Positions 18,450 to 27,068 are shown, counted from the first letter of the stretch. The stretch: 64,000 nt of DNA from Calditrichia bacterium (GCA_020635035.1 JACKAO010000004.1:186001-250000); one strand, 5' to 3'. Numbers and translations are program-made. The notes: generated from the sequence alone by a model not told the origin.

Positions 18450-19220
18450 ATGATAAAAAATACATTCTTTAAGATTGTTCTGACTTTATTATTAATCCCG
18501 GTGGCATCGTTTTCTCAAATTAATACGGAAAAATATCGTTCAATTGAAGACAGTACCGGATTAATCCTGCACTCAGAATTTGATCTTAAGTTTGAAAAAG
18601 GTAATGTTGACTTCCAGGAATTATCGATTGAAACAACAGCGCAGTATAAATTCCGGCAAAGTGATTTAATGACAATAATTTCCGGAGACCTGGGCTGGGA
18701 AGGCGGCCAGCGTTTTTCTAATGCCATGTTGATGCATCTTCGTTATACGCAAAACATCACAAAAACAGTACAATTGGAGTTTTTTACACAGGTTGATTAT
18801 GATAAATCACGCTTACTGACCGGGCGTTTTATTTCCGGTGCCGGTACACGATTACGTCTCTGGCATGGTGAAGAACAGGGGTTATGGTTGGGAAATTCGC
18901 TGTTTTATGAAAACGAAAAATATGATTTGCCCGCCAATACCACTCATCTGAAGAATGTTACTGATGGAAGATTTAGTACATATCTTTCTTTCATCAAAGA
19001 TTTTAAAGATTACATCGAGTTCAATGGAGTAATTTATTACCAACCGCGTTTATCGGATTGGATTGACTATAAAATTGTAAGTGAAGCAGGATTGAACATG
19101 GAATTGACCAAACATGTTGCGATATCTGTTAGCCTGGTTTACCGTTTTGACAATAAACCACCGGACACAATAAAAAAACAGGACATTGCACTTGAAAATG
19201 GACTGGTAATTAACTTCTGA
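18450..19220 (+). CDS. DUF481-like outer-membrane beta-barrel protein
   Basis: A 256-residue protein with a signal peptide (cut near VASFSQ). The rest alternates hydrophobic and polar residues in amphipathic strands and resembles the DUF481/YdiY 'salt-induced outer membrane protein' family: SIETTAQYKFRQ, FTQVDYDKSRLLTGRFISGAGTRLR and a final LENGLVINF strand. It is probably an outer-membrane barrel of about ten to twelve strands. Its function is not established. It appears to be a single-gene unit. Confidence 0.7.
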   Translation: MIKNTFFKIVLTLLLIPVASFSQINTEKYRSIEDSTGLILHSEFDLKFEKGNVDFQELSIETTAQYKFRQSDLMTIISGDLGWEGGQRFSNAMLMHLRYTQNITKTVQLEFFTQVDYDKSRLLTGRFISGAGTRLRLWHGEEQGLWLGNSLFYENEKYDLPANTTHLKNVTDGRFSTYLSFIKDFKDYIEFNGVIYYQPRLSDWIDYKIVSEAGLNMELTKHVAISVSLVYRFDNKPPDTIKKQDIALENGLVINF

Positions 19221-19312
19221 TTCCTGCAAATCATACTTTTTATAATTTAAAGAAGAAAGTATCTTAGGTAATTCTTAAATTCGATACGATATTTAAAATT
19301 GGTTTCAATGAA

Positions 19313-19696
19313 GTGAAGATAAAAAAGTTTGTGAGTTCTGAAGGACTAATCATCCTTGTTGGGCAGGATGACAGCTCCAATGATTATCTTAGTTTAAAAG
19401 TCGCCAATGCCAATGATCTGTGGTTTCATGTTGCCGGATTCCCGGGGAGTCATGTGGTTCTGCAAACCGGGGATGAAGATGCGGGCCGGGAAAGCATAAA
19501 AGAAGCCGCGGCGCTGGCCGCCTGGTTTTCAAAAATGAGAAAAGGAAAAAACGTTGCAGTGCATTTTTGCAAGGCACAACATGTTTCCAAACCAAAAAAA
19601 TCAAACGCTGGAACTGTAAACATTAAACAATTTTCAAAAATTAAAGTAGATCCGGCGTGCCCGGATGAAAGTGAATGGTACACAGGACAGGAGTAG
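19313..19696 (+). CDS. Stand-alone NFACT-R (DUF814) domain protein
   Basis: A 127-residue protein matching the NFACT-R domain, which is normally the C-terminal part of RqcH/NEMF/Tae2. The block order is FVSSEGLIILVGQDDSSND, DLWFHVAGFPGSHVVL, a helix with AALAAWFSKMRKGKNVAVHFCKAQHV, and KQFSKIKV. In RqcH this domain contacts RNA in ribosome quality control. Here the NFACT-N and coiled-coil parts are absent. The start is GTG at 19313, because the nearby ATG at 19308 meets a stop at once; no good ribosome site is seen. The next gene begins 4 bases after its stop. Free NFACT-R domains are known in some bacteria, but their role is unclear. Confidence 0.85.
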   Translation: MKIKKFVSSEGLIILVGQDDSSNDYLSLKVANANDLWFHVAGFPGSHVVLQTGDEDAGRESIKEAAALAAWFSKMRKGKNVAVHFCKAQHVSKPKKSNAGTVNIKQFSKIKVDPACPDESEWYTGQE

Positions 19697-19699
19697 TTT

Positions 19700-21547
19700 A
19701 TGTCTTCAAATAGTCAACTTTTACAAAGCATTTGGAACACTCTGGCTCATATTGCGGATTTTGACGATAAGCTGAAAAATACAATAAAAGACAAATGGAT
19801 CGATGTGCGGAGTTCTGATTTGTGGGAGCTTGCCAACATCCTCGGTAACTACTATAACTCTCATCAGCTTTCAGCCGATTCAATTGAAAAAATGCGGTCA
19901 ATAATCACAAACATCCGCGAAGAGCAGGGCAAAAAAGCCATGACAAACCCGGATACGACAACGGTTGTTTTTGGAACCTCCGGCTGGCGCGGGGTGATCG
20001 GCCAAGATTTTACATTGCTGAATGTTCATAAGGTTCTGCGGGCTATCGTTGATTTACTGAAGGATAAAGAATTCCTGAGCTACAATAATTTTTCATCGTT
20101 TCAAGATGTGCAAAAATCCGGGATTTTGATCCTGCGTGATAACCGTTTTATGGGTGATGTATTTCTTGCTGCTGCACGAAAAGAATTAACAGCGGCAGGC
20201 ATAAAAGTATTGGATGCGGGAGAGTGCCCGACGGGTGTTGGATCTGCGTTGTTAACAGAGTTAAAAGCGGCCGGATCAATTAATTTTACTCCTTCGCACA
20301 ACCCGATGGAATATGCCGGGATAAAATTTAATCCTTCGGATGGCGGACCGGCGGACCAGAATCTTACATCAATAATTGAAAAACATGCCAATGCGTATAT
20401 GCAGGATGGCGTTTCTTTTGAAATGCCGCAGAAAGAAAATTCTGAACTTATCCAAAAAGTGGACGGCAAAATTATTTTCAGGGATTTTGTGGAACAAAAA
20501 GCTAAAGCATTTGACATTGCAAAGATCAGGCAGTGGTTAAATCAGAACGCTTCGGATATCACGCTTATTATTGATTTTATGCATGGATCATCACGCGGGT
20601 ATATTGAAATGCTGATCGGTGATGAAACAATAAATACGCTGAAACAAAAGAATGCTTTGCACCTGCTGCACGTGGATGATGATTATTCTTTCCATGGTGT
20701 AAAGCCGGAACCCAGCGCTAAAAATCAGGCGCCCTTGATAGAAATGCTGCGTCAAAACAAGCGTCGCTTCACACTTGCGGTGGCGCTGGACCCGGATGCA
20801 GACCGGATTCGCTATGCGGATGACAGCATCGACATTGATATGAATCGCTTTGCGGCAATCGCTTATAATAATTTGCTGGACAAAGGCATAACGGGTGGTG
20901 TGGTTTCTTCAGTACCTTCTTCAGATTTTGTTTTAAAAATCGCCGAAGCACGCGGTCAAAAAGTGGTGGAAACCGCCGTTGGATTTAAAAACTTCCGCGA
21001 TGCTTTTAAAAGCGGTGAAGTGGTGATGGGTTTTGAAGAATCGGATGGGATTTCATTTATCGGCCACACCCTTGAAAAATGTGCCCTGGCCGGCTTTCTG
21101 GCAGCTTTGGATGCGCTTGCAACGAAGGACCAGAACCTTTCCCGGCAATACCTGGACATTCAGCAAAAGTACGGTTTTTTCTACCCGGACAAAGCCGGCG
21201 CTGATGTTAAAGGGGTGAGTGTTGAAGCCTGGCAGGCCTACAAAAAATCAGTGGTAAAAACGCTGCAAACACAGTTGTTTAAAGCCGGAGATACCCTGAC
21301 CATTGGCAACGAGACCCGGAAAGTAAAAAGCATTAACACTATTGATGGCTTAAAAATAAACCTTGATGATGACAGCTGGATTTTATTACGGCCTTCCGGT
21401 ACTGAACCAAAATTCCGCTATTATTATGAAGTTGTCAGCAAGGAAGGTCCGCTGGATGATGCCCATAGCAAGCGAGCTCTTGATGCCTATAACCAGGCTG
21501 CTGCAACTATATTGCAGAAAGCCCGTGATTTGGTGGATGACAAATGA
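19700..21547 (+). CDS. Alpha-D-phosphohexomutase (phosphoglucomutase/phosphomannomutase family)
   Basis: A 615-residue enzyme that interconverts sugar 1- and 6-phosphates. An ~80-residue helical N-terminal extension precedes the four-domain core. The core has FGTSGWRG (substrate loop), TPSHNP with the phospho-Ser, DPDADR (Mg2+ site), GFEESDG (sugar ring contact) and RPSGTEPKFR (phosphate clamp). All key residues are intact. The TPSHNP serine loop, rather than TASHNP, is seen in phosphoglucomutase-like members, so glucose 1-phosphate is a reasonable but unproven substrate. A GGAG ribosome site lies in the tail of the NFACT-R gene. The stop overlaps the start of a YihX-like phosphatase gene by 4 bases. 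Confidence 0.9.
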   Translation: MSSNSQLLQSIWNTLAHIADFDDKLKNTIKDKWIDVRSSDLWELANILGNYYNSHQLSADSIEKMRSIITNIREEQGKKAMTNPDTTTVVFGTSGWRGVIGQDFTLLNVHKVLRAIVDLLKDKEFLSYNNFSSFQDVQKSGILILRDNRFMGDVFLAAARKELTAAGIKVLDAGECPTGVGSALLTELKAAGSINFTPSHNPMEYAGIKFNPSDGGPADQNLTSIIEKHANAYMQDGVSFEMPQKENSELIQKVDGKIIFRDFVEQKAKAFDIAKIRQWLNQNASDITLIIDFMHGSSRGYIEMLIGDETINTLKQKNALHLLHVDDDYSFHGVKPEPSAKNQAPLIEMLRQNKRRFTLAVALDPDADRIRYADDSIDIDMNRFAAIAYNNLLDKGITGGVVSSVPSSDFVLKIAEARGQKVVETAVGFKNFRDAFKSGEVVMGFEESDGISFIGHTLEKCALAGFLAALDALATKDQNLSRQYLDIQQKYGFFYPDKAGADVKGVSVEAWQAYKKSVVKTLQTQLFKAGDTLTIGNETRKVKSINTIDGLKINLDDDSWILLRPSGTEPKFRYYYEVVSKEGPLDDAHSKRALDAYNQAAATILQKARDLVDDK

Positions 21548-22161
21548 ATAATTCTGTAAATGCAGTAATTTTTGATCTTGGACGCGTTCTCATTGACGTT
21601 GATTTCAGCAGGCTTTTTAACGATTATATCCCGGCTGAACGAAGGAAACAATTCCTGTTTAATCTTGATGAAATTATAAAATTACCCTGGTTTGTTGAAT
21701 TCAGCGCAGGTAAAAGTTCGGTAGATGAATTTTTTGTAAAAGTTAAAGAATTTTTTCAGATTGAAATTAGCCAGACTGAATTCAGGAGTGAATGGAGTAA
21801 AGTCTTTAAACCGATGGTCGGAATGGACAAACTTGTTGAAAAAGTTGCCGAACAGATGCCTGTAAGTTTATTATCCGATACAGATATAATTCACTGGCAA
21901 TTTTTAACGGACTCCTATCCATGGCTGCGAATTTTTAAAAATCCAGTTCTTTCCTTTGAAATCGGGCAGCTTAAACCCGCTGAAATTTGCTACAGGAAAG
22001 CGGCTGAATCTGTTGGGCAACCGTTAGCAAATTGCCTGTTTATAGATGATCGATTGATTAATGTGCATGGAGCTCAGCAAGCAGGAATGCATGCCATTCA
22101 ATTTGAATCTTCAGACCTTTTATCTAAAAAATTACAGGAAACTTATAACATTAAGCTATAA
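21544..22161 (+). CDS. HAD-superfamily phosphatase, YihX-like
   Basis: A 205-residue HAD hydrolase. Motif I is FDLGRVLIDVD: the nucleophile Asp is followed by L-G instead of x-Asp, exactly as in the YihX/alpha-D-glucose-1-phosphate phosphatase group. Motif II is LLSDTD, the Lys is in QLKPAEICY and motif IV is LFIDDR. It is translationally coupled (4-base overlap) to the phosphohexomutase, which fits a role in setting the pool of glucose 1-phosphate or a related hexose phosphate. Confidence 0.85.
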   Translation: MNNSVNAVIFDLGRVLIDVDFSRLFNDYIPAERRKQFLFNLDEIIKLPWFVEFSAGKSSVDEFFVKVKEFFQIEISQTEFRSEWSKVFKPMVGMDKLVEKVAEQMPVSLLSDTDIIHWQFLTDSYPWLRIFKNPVLSFEIGQLKPAEICYRKAAESVGQPLANCLFIDDRLINVHGAQQAGMHAIQFESSDLLSKKLQETYNIKL

Positions 22162-22241
22162 ATTAATACAATTCTTCCTGCAGACTATTGACTTATAACC
22201 AAAACAAGTTTTTATTAGAGATAAACATTATAGGGGGTGTT

Positions 22242-22676
22242 ATGGCCAAATTACCGGTTATTGAAGAGTTCATGGACAAGACATTTGTCACGCTGAAAAG
22301 GGATATGGATGTTTATAAAGCCATTGATATTCTTCTAGATCGTGGAATTACAAGTGCGGTTGTCGTAGATGATTTTGATCGTGTAGTAGGAATTCTTTCG
22401 GAAAAGGATTGTATGACCTTATTAACAAAAGGCGCCTATTATTCCCTGCCAAGCGGACGGGTAGATGATTTTATGACAAGTAAAGTTGTAACTACTGCTG
22501 CAAATACAGACGTATTTAAGGTTGCTGATATTTTCCTTAAACATTTCTTCCGCAGACTTATTATTACCGATGAAGATAATAAAATAATCGGGCAGATAAC
22601 CCGTCGGGATTTATTAAAAGTTATTCGTGAATGGAAAAAACACGAGAAAGAAACAAAGAGAGCCCCGATTTTGTAA
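22242..22676 (+). CDS. Tandem CBS-domain protein
   Basis: A 144-residue protein made of two CBS motifs (a Bateman module) and little else. Motif 1 is DVYKAIDILLDRGITSAVVVDD and motif 2 has VFKVADIFLKHFFRRLIITDED followed by IGQITRRDLL. Such modules bind adenosine nucleotides or SAM and usually regulate a partner. A TTG at 22188 would give 18 extra residues, but AGGGGG sits 5 bases before the ATG at 22242, so I use that start. A terminator follows. Confidence 0.9.
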   Translation: MAKLPVIEEFMDKTFVTLKRDMDVYKAIDILLDRGITSAVVVDDFDRVVGILSEKDCMTLLTKGAYYSLPSGRVDDFMTSKVVTTAANTDVFKVADIFLKHFFRRLIITDEDNKIIGQITRRDLLKVIREWKKHEKETKRAPIL

Positions 22677-22684
22677 ACTCAAGT

Positions 22685-22717
22685 AAGGCAGGAATTATTA
22701 TCCTGCCTTTTTTATTT
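22685..22717. terminator. Bidirectional terminator between CBS gene and arginine deiminase
   Basis: Stem AAGGCAGGA (22685-22693) pairs with TCCTGCCTT (22701-22709), with a T-rich tail to 22717. It lies between two convergent genes and can serve both. Confidence 0.85.
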
Positions 22718-23959
22718 TCAGGCATCCCTTAAAACCGGCAGCGTCATACACCGGCAACCACCGCCACCACGTGTTAACTCATTGCCACGCATGGCAACAG
22801 CATATTTATCCAGTTTTTTCAGATCAACTTTTCCATTTAGAACATCGTCTGCTTCAACCCTTGGGATGCCGGCTTTTCCCAATTCTTCATAAGTGTGATA
22901 ATTCATACCATAGCCTATTATTTTTCCTGGTCCGATGGTAAAGAAGTTAGCGCCCGACTGCCATTGTTCCCGCTGTTGGGTCAGCGGATTTTGTCCGCCG
23001 CAATAGACAGGATTAAGTTTAATGTCAACAGTCTTCAATGCTTCAAGAAGGTAATCATGGCGCTTAAATGTGGGACGAGCGGGATCTGTTATATTAATGT
23101 GGATCACATCAACAGCATTGCGCTCATTGATCAGGTCGGGAAAAACAACTGCTTTATCAATATCAATCATTGTAAAAACCATATCCAGGTGAATCCAGGC
23201 TCTGTGCCTGGGCAGCATGACAACAAAGATATGTTTTACGGTTCCTTCCTGTTTAAAATTCTCAACCAGATGATCGATGCCGCTTGGACTCGTACGCTCA
23301 CTCATCCCAATCACCAGGGTATCTTCCCGTAAGATAAGTATGTCTCCGCCTTCAAATGTCGCATGTTTTTCATTCAGTTTGGTGGTGTCAACCAGGTAAT
23401 CCAGATCGCAGCTTAATTCCGGATGGTATTTAAAAAGGAAACGCATTAAAACCGTTTCTGTAGTGCGCACCTGAGTAGCCATGTTGCCAATAAGCACATT
23501 GCGGTTTATCACCATCGCAGAGTCACGTGTGAAAAATAAATTTGGCAACGGATGAATGGAATACTGGCTTTTGGATAAGAAACGTTCCAGCGTATCACGT
23601 TTTATTTCCGTTCCTGTTATCAGCTGTTCAGCAAGGGCAGCCGGTTCCAGCCGGATTAACTCTTCAATGTTTTCAGGGGTTCTTAGCTTATCACAGATTT
23701 TAAAAACGACTTCATCATGGATTTTGGGGTCTTTCAGAATTTCTGTAAGCAGAACACTTACTTCGAATGGCTGTGCAACTTTTGATAATACACCCGTTAG
23801 CTGGGAATGCTGATCCAGGGCATTCTGCAGATTTAATATATCATCATACAACACTTCTTCAGCTGTTTCCGGTGTCATTAATTCCAGTTCTTTACCCGGT
23901 GTGTGAATTATCACCTTTTGCAGGTTGTTTATTTCTGAGCTAACATAAATTTTACTCAC
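22718..23959 (-). CDS. arcA: Arginine deiminase
   Basis: A 413-residue enzyme (family length ~410) that converts L-arginine to citrulline and ammonia. Diagnostic blocks in order: FTRDSAMVI, FEGGDILIL, HLDMVFT, and near the end RGGGGCRCMTLP with the catalytic cysteine (probably Cys404). The start is GTG at 23959, supported by an AGGAG site. The other genes of the arginine deiminase pathway (ornithine carbamoyltransferase, carbamate kinase, antiporter) are not here, so its metabolic role is uncertain: it could supply ammonia or acid resistance rather than ATP. Confidence 0.94.
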   Translation of the reverse strand: MSKIYVSSEINNLQKVIIHTPGKELELMTPETAEEVLYDDILNLQNALDQHSQLTGVLSKVAQPFEVSVLLTEILKDPKIHDEVVFKICDKLRTPENIEELIRLEPAALAEQLITGTEIKRDTLERFLSKSQYSIHPLPNLFFTRDSAMVINRNVLIGNMATQVRTTETVLMRFLFKYHPELSCDLDYLVDTTKLNEKHATFEGGDILILREDTLVIGMSERTSPSGIDHLVENFKQEGTVKHIFVVMLPRHRAWIHLDMVFTMIDIDKAVVFPDLINERNAVDVIHINITDPARPTFKRHDYLLEALKTVDIKLNPVYCGGQNPLTQQREQWQSGANFFTIGPGKIIGYGMNYHTYEELGKAGIPRVEADDVLNGKVDLKKLDKYAVAMRGNELTRGGGGCRCMTLPVLRDA

Positions 23960-24018
23960 AAGATCTCCTGTTTTTAACAGACAAAGCTACTCAAATCCAC
24001 TAAATGTTACAAGCAACA

Positions 24019-24044
24019 TTCAGGGAACGTATTAACGCCCTGAA
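24019..24044. promoter_or_regulatory. Inverted repeat between arcA and hemX-like operon
   Basis: TTCAGGG (24019-24025) and CCCTGAA (24038-24044) form a perfect 7-base inverted repeat, with CGT/ACG also paired inside. It sits in the divergent region, 76 bases before the TTG start at 24120. It may be an operator; the assignment is weak. Confidence 0.35.
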
Positions 24045-24119
24045 GTGTTATATTTCATATTCTTCATAAAAATGATTAATTTTGCTTATGAACGTTAATA
24101 TCGACAAGCGGAGGCTGCA

Positions 24120-24935
24120 TTGTTAACTCTAATACAATGGATTGTTTTCCTGGTTTATGCACTTACCACATTCTTTTACTGGTATGATTTTATTACAGAA
24201 AAAAATGGCTTTGAAAAAAAAGGCTTTTATACCTTTGCGATTGCTGTTCTTAGTCATTTAGGTTTACTGGTTTATTTCATTTACGATATCGGGCGCCTGC
24301 CGATTGCAACTGTCAGTGAAGCACTAGGGACTTTTGTCTGGATAACAGCATCCCTTTATTTTTTGCTGGAACTTCGCTGGAAAGAGAGATCGCATGGTGT
24401 TCTGATTCTGTCTGTTATTTTAATTTTACTTGGGAACTCTAATTTAACATTTAATATCTCCACGGAAATAAATCCGATCCTGTACGATGTAAAGTTTGAG
24501 ATACACGTCTTTGCAATGCTTCTCGGATACAGCGGTTTTGCGTTGTCATTTATTGCCAGTATACTCCATTTAATACTTGCCAGAGAAATTCAGAAAAAAG
24601 AACAAGGACTATTTTACCGCCGTCTTCCTTCCCTGGCGTATTTTGAAAGAATAAGTGCTGCTGCTATTAACGTAGGATTACTTTTTACCGGAATCGGGTT
24701 TGTTCTCGGCTATTATTTTGCTGCCCAGGTCTGGAATTTTAAAATTTATACAGACCCAAAAATTATTATGGTGATCGTTACCTGGCTGATTTATTTTGTC
24801 CATTTTATTGGCAGAAGAATGGGTAAAATACGCGGACAGCGGGCAGCTTTAATTTCAGTAATAGGATTTTGTCTGATACTTTTCTCCTTTTTAATAATTT
24901 CTACCCTGGTTCCAGGGGCTCATCAATTCGGTTAA
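24120..24935 (+). CDS. HemX/CcsA-like cytochrome c assembly-family membrane protein
   Basis: A 271-residue protein with about eight membrane helices. It has the CcsA/HemX family pattern: PIATVSEALGTFVW early, EIHVFAMLLGYSGF with a conserved His in the middle, and TDPKIIMVIVTWLIYFVHF near the end. The tryptophan-rich WWD haem-handling loop of true CcsA is missing, so it fits the shorter HemX/YpjD branch. HemX is commonly encoded just before hemA and affects glutamyl-tRNA reductase levels in Bacillus. The start is TTG, strongly supported by GGAGG 5 bases before it; no ATG is near. The next start, a HemA-derived regulator, is only 5 bases past its stop, so a two-gene operon is likely. Confidence 0.8.
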   Translation: MLTLIQWIVFLVYALTTFFYWYDFITEKNGFEKKGFYTFAIAVLSHLGLLVYFIYDIGRLPIATVSEALGTFVWITASLYFLLELRWKERSHGVLILSVILILLGNSNLTFNISTEINPILYDVKFEIHVFAMLLGYSGFALSFIASILHLILAREIQKKEQGLFYRRLPSLAYFERISAAAINVGLLFTGIGFVLGYYFAAQVWNFKIYTDPKIIMVIVTWLIYFVHFIGRRMGKIRGQRAALISVIGFCLILFSFLIISTLVPGAHQFG

Positions 24936-24940
24936 TCAGA

Positions 24941-26869
24941 ATGGCGTTCGTTTCAATACAATATTTGCTTAAAAAGGACAGTGCAAAAAGCAAAGCAGCT
25001 GTTTCTGTATCTGATTTAAAACAGTTCCATAACACTAGTCAGATTCATGAAATATTTGTTCTAAAGTCTGCTGCTAATATACAGTTATTTCTGTTTTCTG
25101 AGCACGCCTTTGAATCAGTAGAGCATATTTCAGGGCAGTTTAAGGAAATCTTTGGATTCAGTATTGGTTCGGCGCCAATTATTATGCATGAAAATGAAGC
25201 TGTTGCTGATTTCCTGAAAAAAGCCAATGGTGTTTCCGATTCTGATAATCATGTCAATCTTCTCAAATTATTTGCAGAATGTTTTAATCTGGCAAGAGAA
25301 GCGAGAACTGTCGGACCCGTTTTGCAGAGGCTGTTTCAGCGAAGCATCTGGATGCATGAAAAAATCCGCATGAATACAGGTTTCTACAAAGTAGCTGTCT
25401 CTTATGCGGGTGTTTTTTGTGAACTGGCTCAAAAAATTTATGATTCATTAAAGGGATTGGTTGTTCATATCTATGGTGAATCAAATTTTAATTCAGAGTT
25501 TATTAATGAACTGCACCGGTTTGGTGTGCGTCGTTTTTATTTTAGTGGTGATTCTGAAGCGTTGCGTCTCTTAAACAATCGCGTCAATCCGACAGTTACT
25601 GTTTCAGAAGCGTCATCATTCAGCCAGGAAACGGATATCCTTGTAATCAATAATTCTTTCAAAGAAATAATAACGGAAGATTTATTCGCAGCAAGAATGG
25701 CGCTTAAAAATAATGCCCCGCTTCTTGTTTTGTGTGAATTAACTTTGCCGGGGAAAGCGGCTCTGGCAAAAAAATTTTACAACATTTTCTGGTACAATCT
25801 CGAAGACCTTGAACATCTTGTGGGGAAAAACCGTTCTGCAAGAAAAAAGCTTTTTCAGGAAATCGAGCCCTGGATTGCCCAGGAAGTGCGCAGTTTTTAC
25901 AGCTGGCTGACAGGCGATTCCCGTTATCGATTTATGCAGATAATCGGACGTTCACCAAAAATGCAGGAGATATTCGAATTGATCTCCCGAATCTCACAAA
26001 CAGATATAACGGCATTGATTCAAGGAGAAAGCGGAACAGGCAAGGAGTTGGTGGCGCGTGCAATTCACAAATTGAGTAATCGCTCAGAAAAACCATTTAT
26101 TGCTGTAAATTGCGGAGCGATTCCGGACAACCTGCTGGAAAGTGAATTATTCGGTTATGTACGTGGTGCATTTACGGGTGCAGTAAACCATAAAAGCGGT
26201 ATATTTTTTGAAGCTAATCATGGTACAATTTTTCTGGATGAGATCGGTGAACTGCCGCAGCACCTGCAGGTAAAAATACTGCGTTTTCTGCAGGAGGGGG
26301 ACATTAAACCAGTTGGCAGTAATGAAACAATTAATGTTGATGTGCGTGTGATTGCAGCTTCTAATCGAAACCTTAAAGAAATGGTAGACCAGGATGCTTT
26401 CCGCAGCGATCTGTATTACCGGTTAAATGTTATCTTACTCGATCTGCCGCCTTTACGAAAACGCAAAGAAGACATCCCGATCCTGGCGGAGCATTTCCTT
26501 GTAAAATATGCAAACCGCTTTAAAAAAGATGTACACGAGTTTTCTCCGGAGGCCATGCAGCTTCTGCAAACTTATGACTGGCCGGGCAATGTAAGAGAAT
26601 TGGAAAATGCAGTTGAACATGCTGTCGCACTTTCATTGGGAAAACACATTCTGCAATACGAATTACCTTCAATCACACGTTACAAGCCTAAAAGCTATGT
26701 CATGGTTGAAAGCAAAGAATCTTCTTCTTTAAAAGATGTTGAAAAAAATCATATTCTGAAAATTCTTGATGCAACCGACTGGGATTATGAAAAAGCATGC
26801 GATATCCTGGGGATTGGACGCACAACACTATGGCGAAAATTAAAGGAATATGATGTCAAACAACCCTGA
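24941..26869 (+). CDS. Glutamyl-tRNA-reductase-like domain fused to sigma-54 activator (AAA+ and Fis HTH)
   Basis: A 642-residue fusion. Residues 1 to about 323 follow glutamyl-tRNA reductase (HemA) along its length: an EIFVLKSAANIQLF block where HemA has its LSTCNR motif, an AREARTVGPVLQRLFQ block, a KIRMNTG helix and VSYAGVFCELAQ before the Rossmann domain, then ALKNNAPLLVL, YNLEDLEHLVGKN and a closing FYSWL. The catalytic Cys is Ala44, the adjacent Asn-Arg is Ala-Asn, the GEPQI block is lost and the NADPH-contact NRT is absent, so it should not be an active reductase. From about residue 335 it is an NtrC-type activator: Walker A GESGTGKE (362-369), intact GAFTGA (409-414) for sigma-54 contact, FLDEIGE, and a Fis helix-turn-helix (about 600-640). 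There is no receiver domain. A TTG at 24869 is in frame, but the HemA-like N-terminus begins at the ATG at 24941. The HemA part is my alignment by eye. Confidence 0.85.
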   Translation: MAFVSIQYLLKKDSAKSKAAVSVSDLKQFHNTSQIHEIFVLKSAANIQLFLFSEHAFESVEHISGQFKEIFGFSIGSAPIIMHENEAVADFLKKANGVSDSDNHVNLLKLFAECFNLAREARTVGPVLQRLFQRSIWMHEKIRMNTGFYKVAVSYAGVFCELAQKIYDSLKGLVVHIYGESNFNSEFINELHRFGVRRFYFSGDSEALRLLNNRVNPTVTVSEASSFSQETDILVINNSFKEIITEDLFAARMALKNNAPLLVLCELTLPGKAALAKKFYNIFWYNLEDLEHLVGKNRSARKKLFQEIEPWIAQEVRSFYSWLTGDSRYRFMQIIGRSPKMQEIFELISRISQTDITALIQGESGTGKELVARAIHKLSNRSEKPFIAVNCGAIPDNLLESELFGYVRGAFTGAVNHKSGIFFEANHGTIFLDEIGELPQHLQVKILRFLQEGDIKPVGSNETINVDVRVIAASNRNLKEMVDQDAFRSDLYYRLNVILLDLPPLRKRKEDIPILAEHFLVKYANRFKKDVHEFSPEAMQLLQTYDWPGNVRELENAVEHAVALSLGKHILQYELPSITRYKPKSYVMVESKESSSLKDVEKNHILKILDATDWDYEKACDILGIGRTTLWRKLKEYDVKQP

Positions 26870-26945
26870 TTGACCCTGCTCTCTCTCCTGCTGAATCTTA
26901 GGTACGTTTTATCACTCGCATTCATTCCCTCGCCTTTCTTGAAAA

Positions 26946-26973
26946 TGAAAAATATTTTTCAATCTGAAAAATA
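26946..26973. promoter_or_regulatory. Candidate enhancer site: 16-bp perfect palindrome plus half-site
   Basis: TGAAAAATATTTTTCA (26946-26961) is a perfect palindrome, followed 3 bases later by a further TGAAAAATA (26965-26973). It lies about 110 bases upstream of the candidate -24/-12 promoter, the usual place for a sigma-54 activator site. AT-rich palindromes can arise by chance, so this is tentative. Confidence 0.45.
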
Positions 26974-27068
26974 AAAAAATCCAAAATGGAAAATAATCAA
27001 AAATAACCAGTTTTTACAAAGTCTTAAAAAACAATGATTTAGTTGTTGTTTTGATTGGAAATTGTTTA

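Noticed and set aside
24869..24940. Upstream TTG start for the GluTR-like activator
   Set aside because: It would place 24 unlike residues before the natural HemA-type N-terminus and overlap the hemX-like gene by 67 bases.
24941..26869. Functional glutamyl-tRNA reductase
   Set aside because: The catalytic Cys region reads KSAAN, and the GEPQI and NRT elements are missing, so catalysis is very unlikely.
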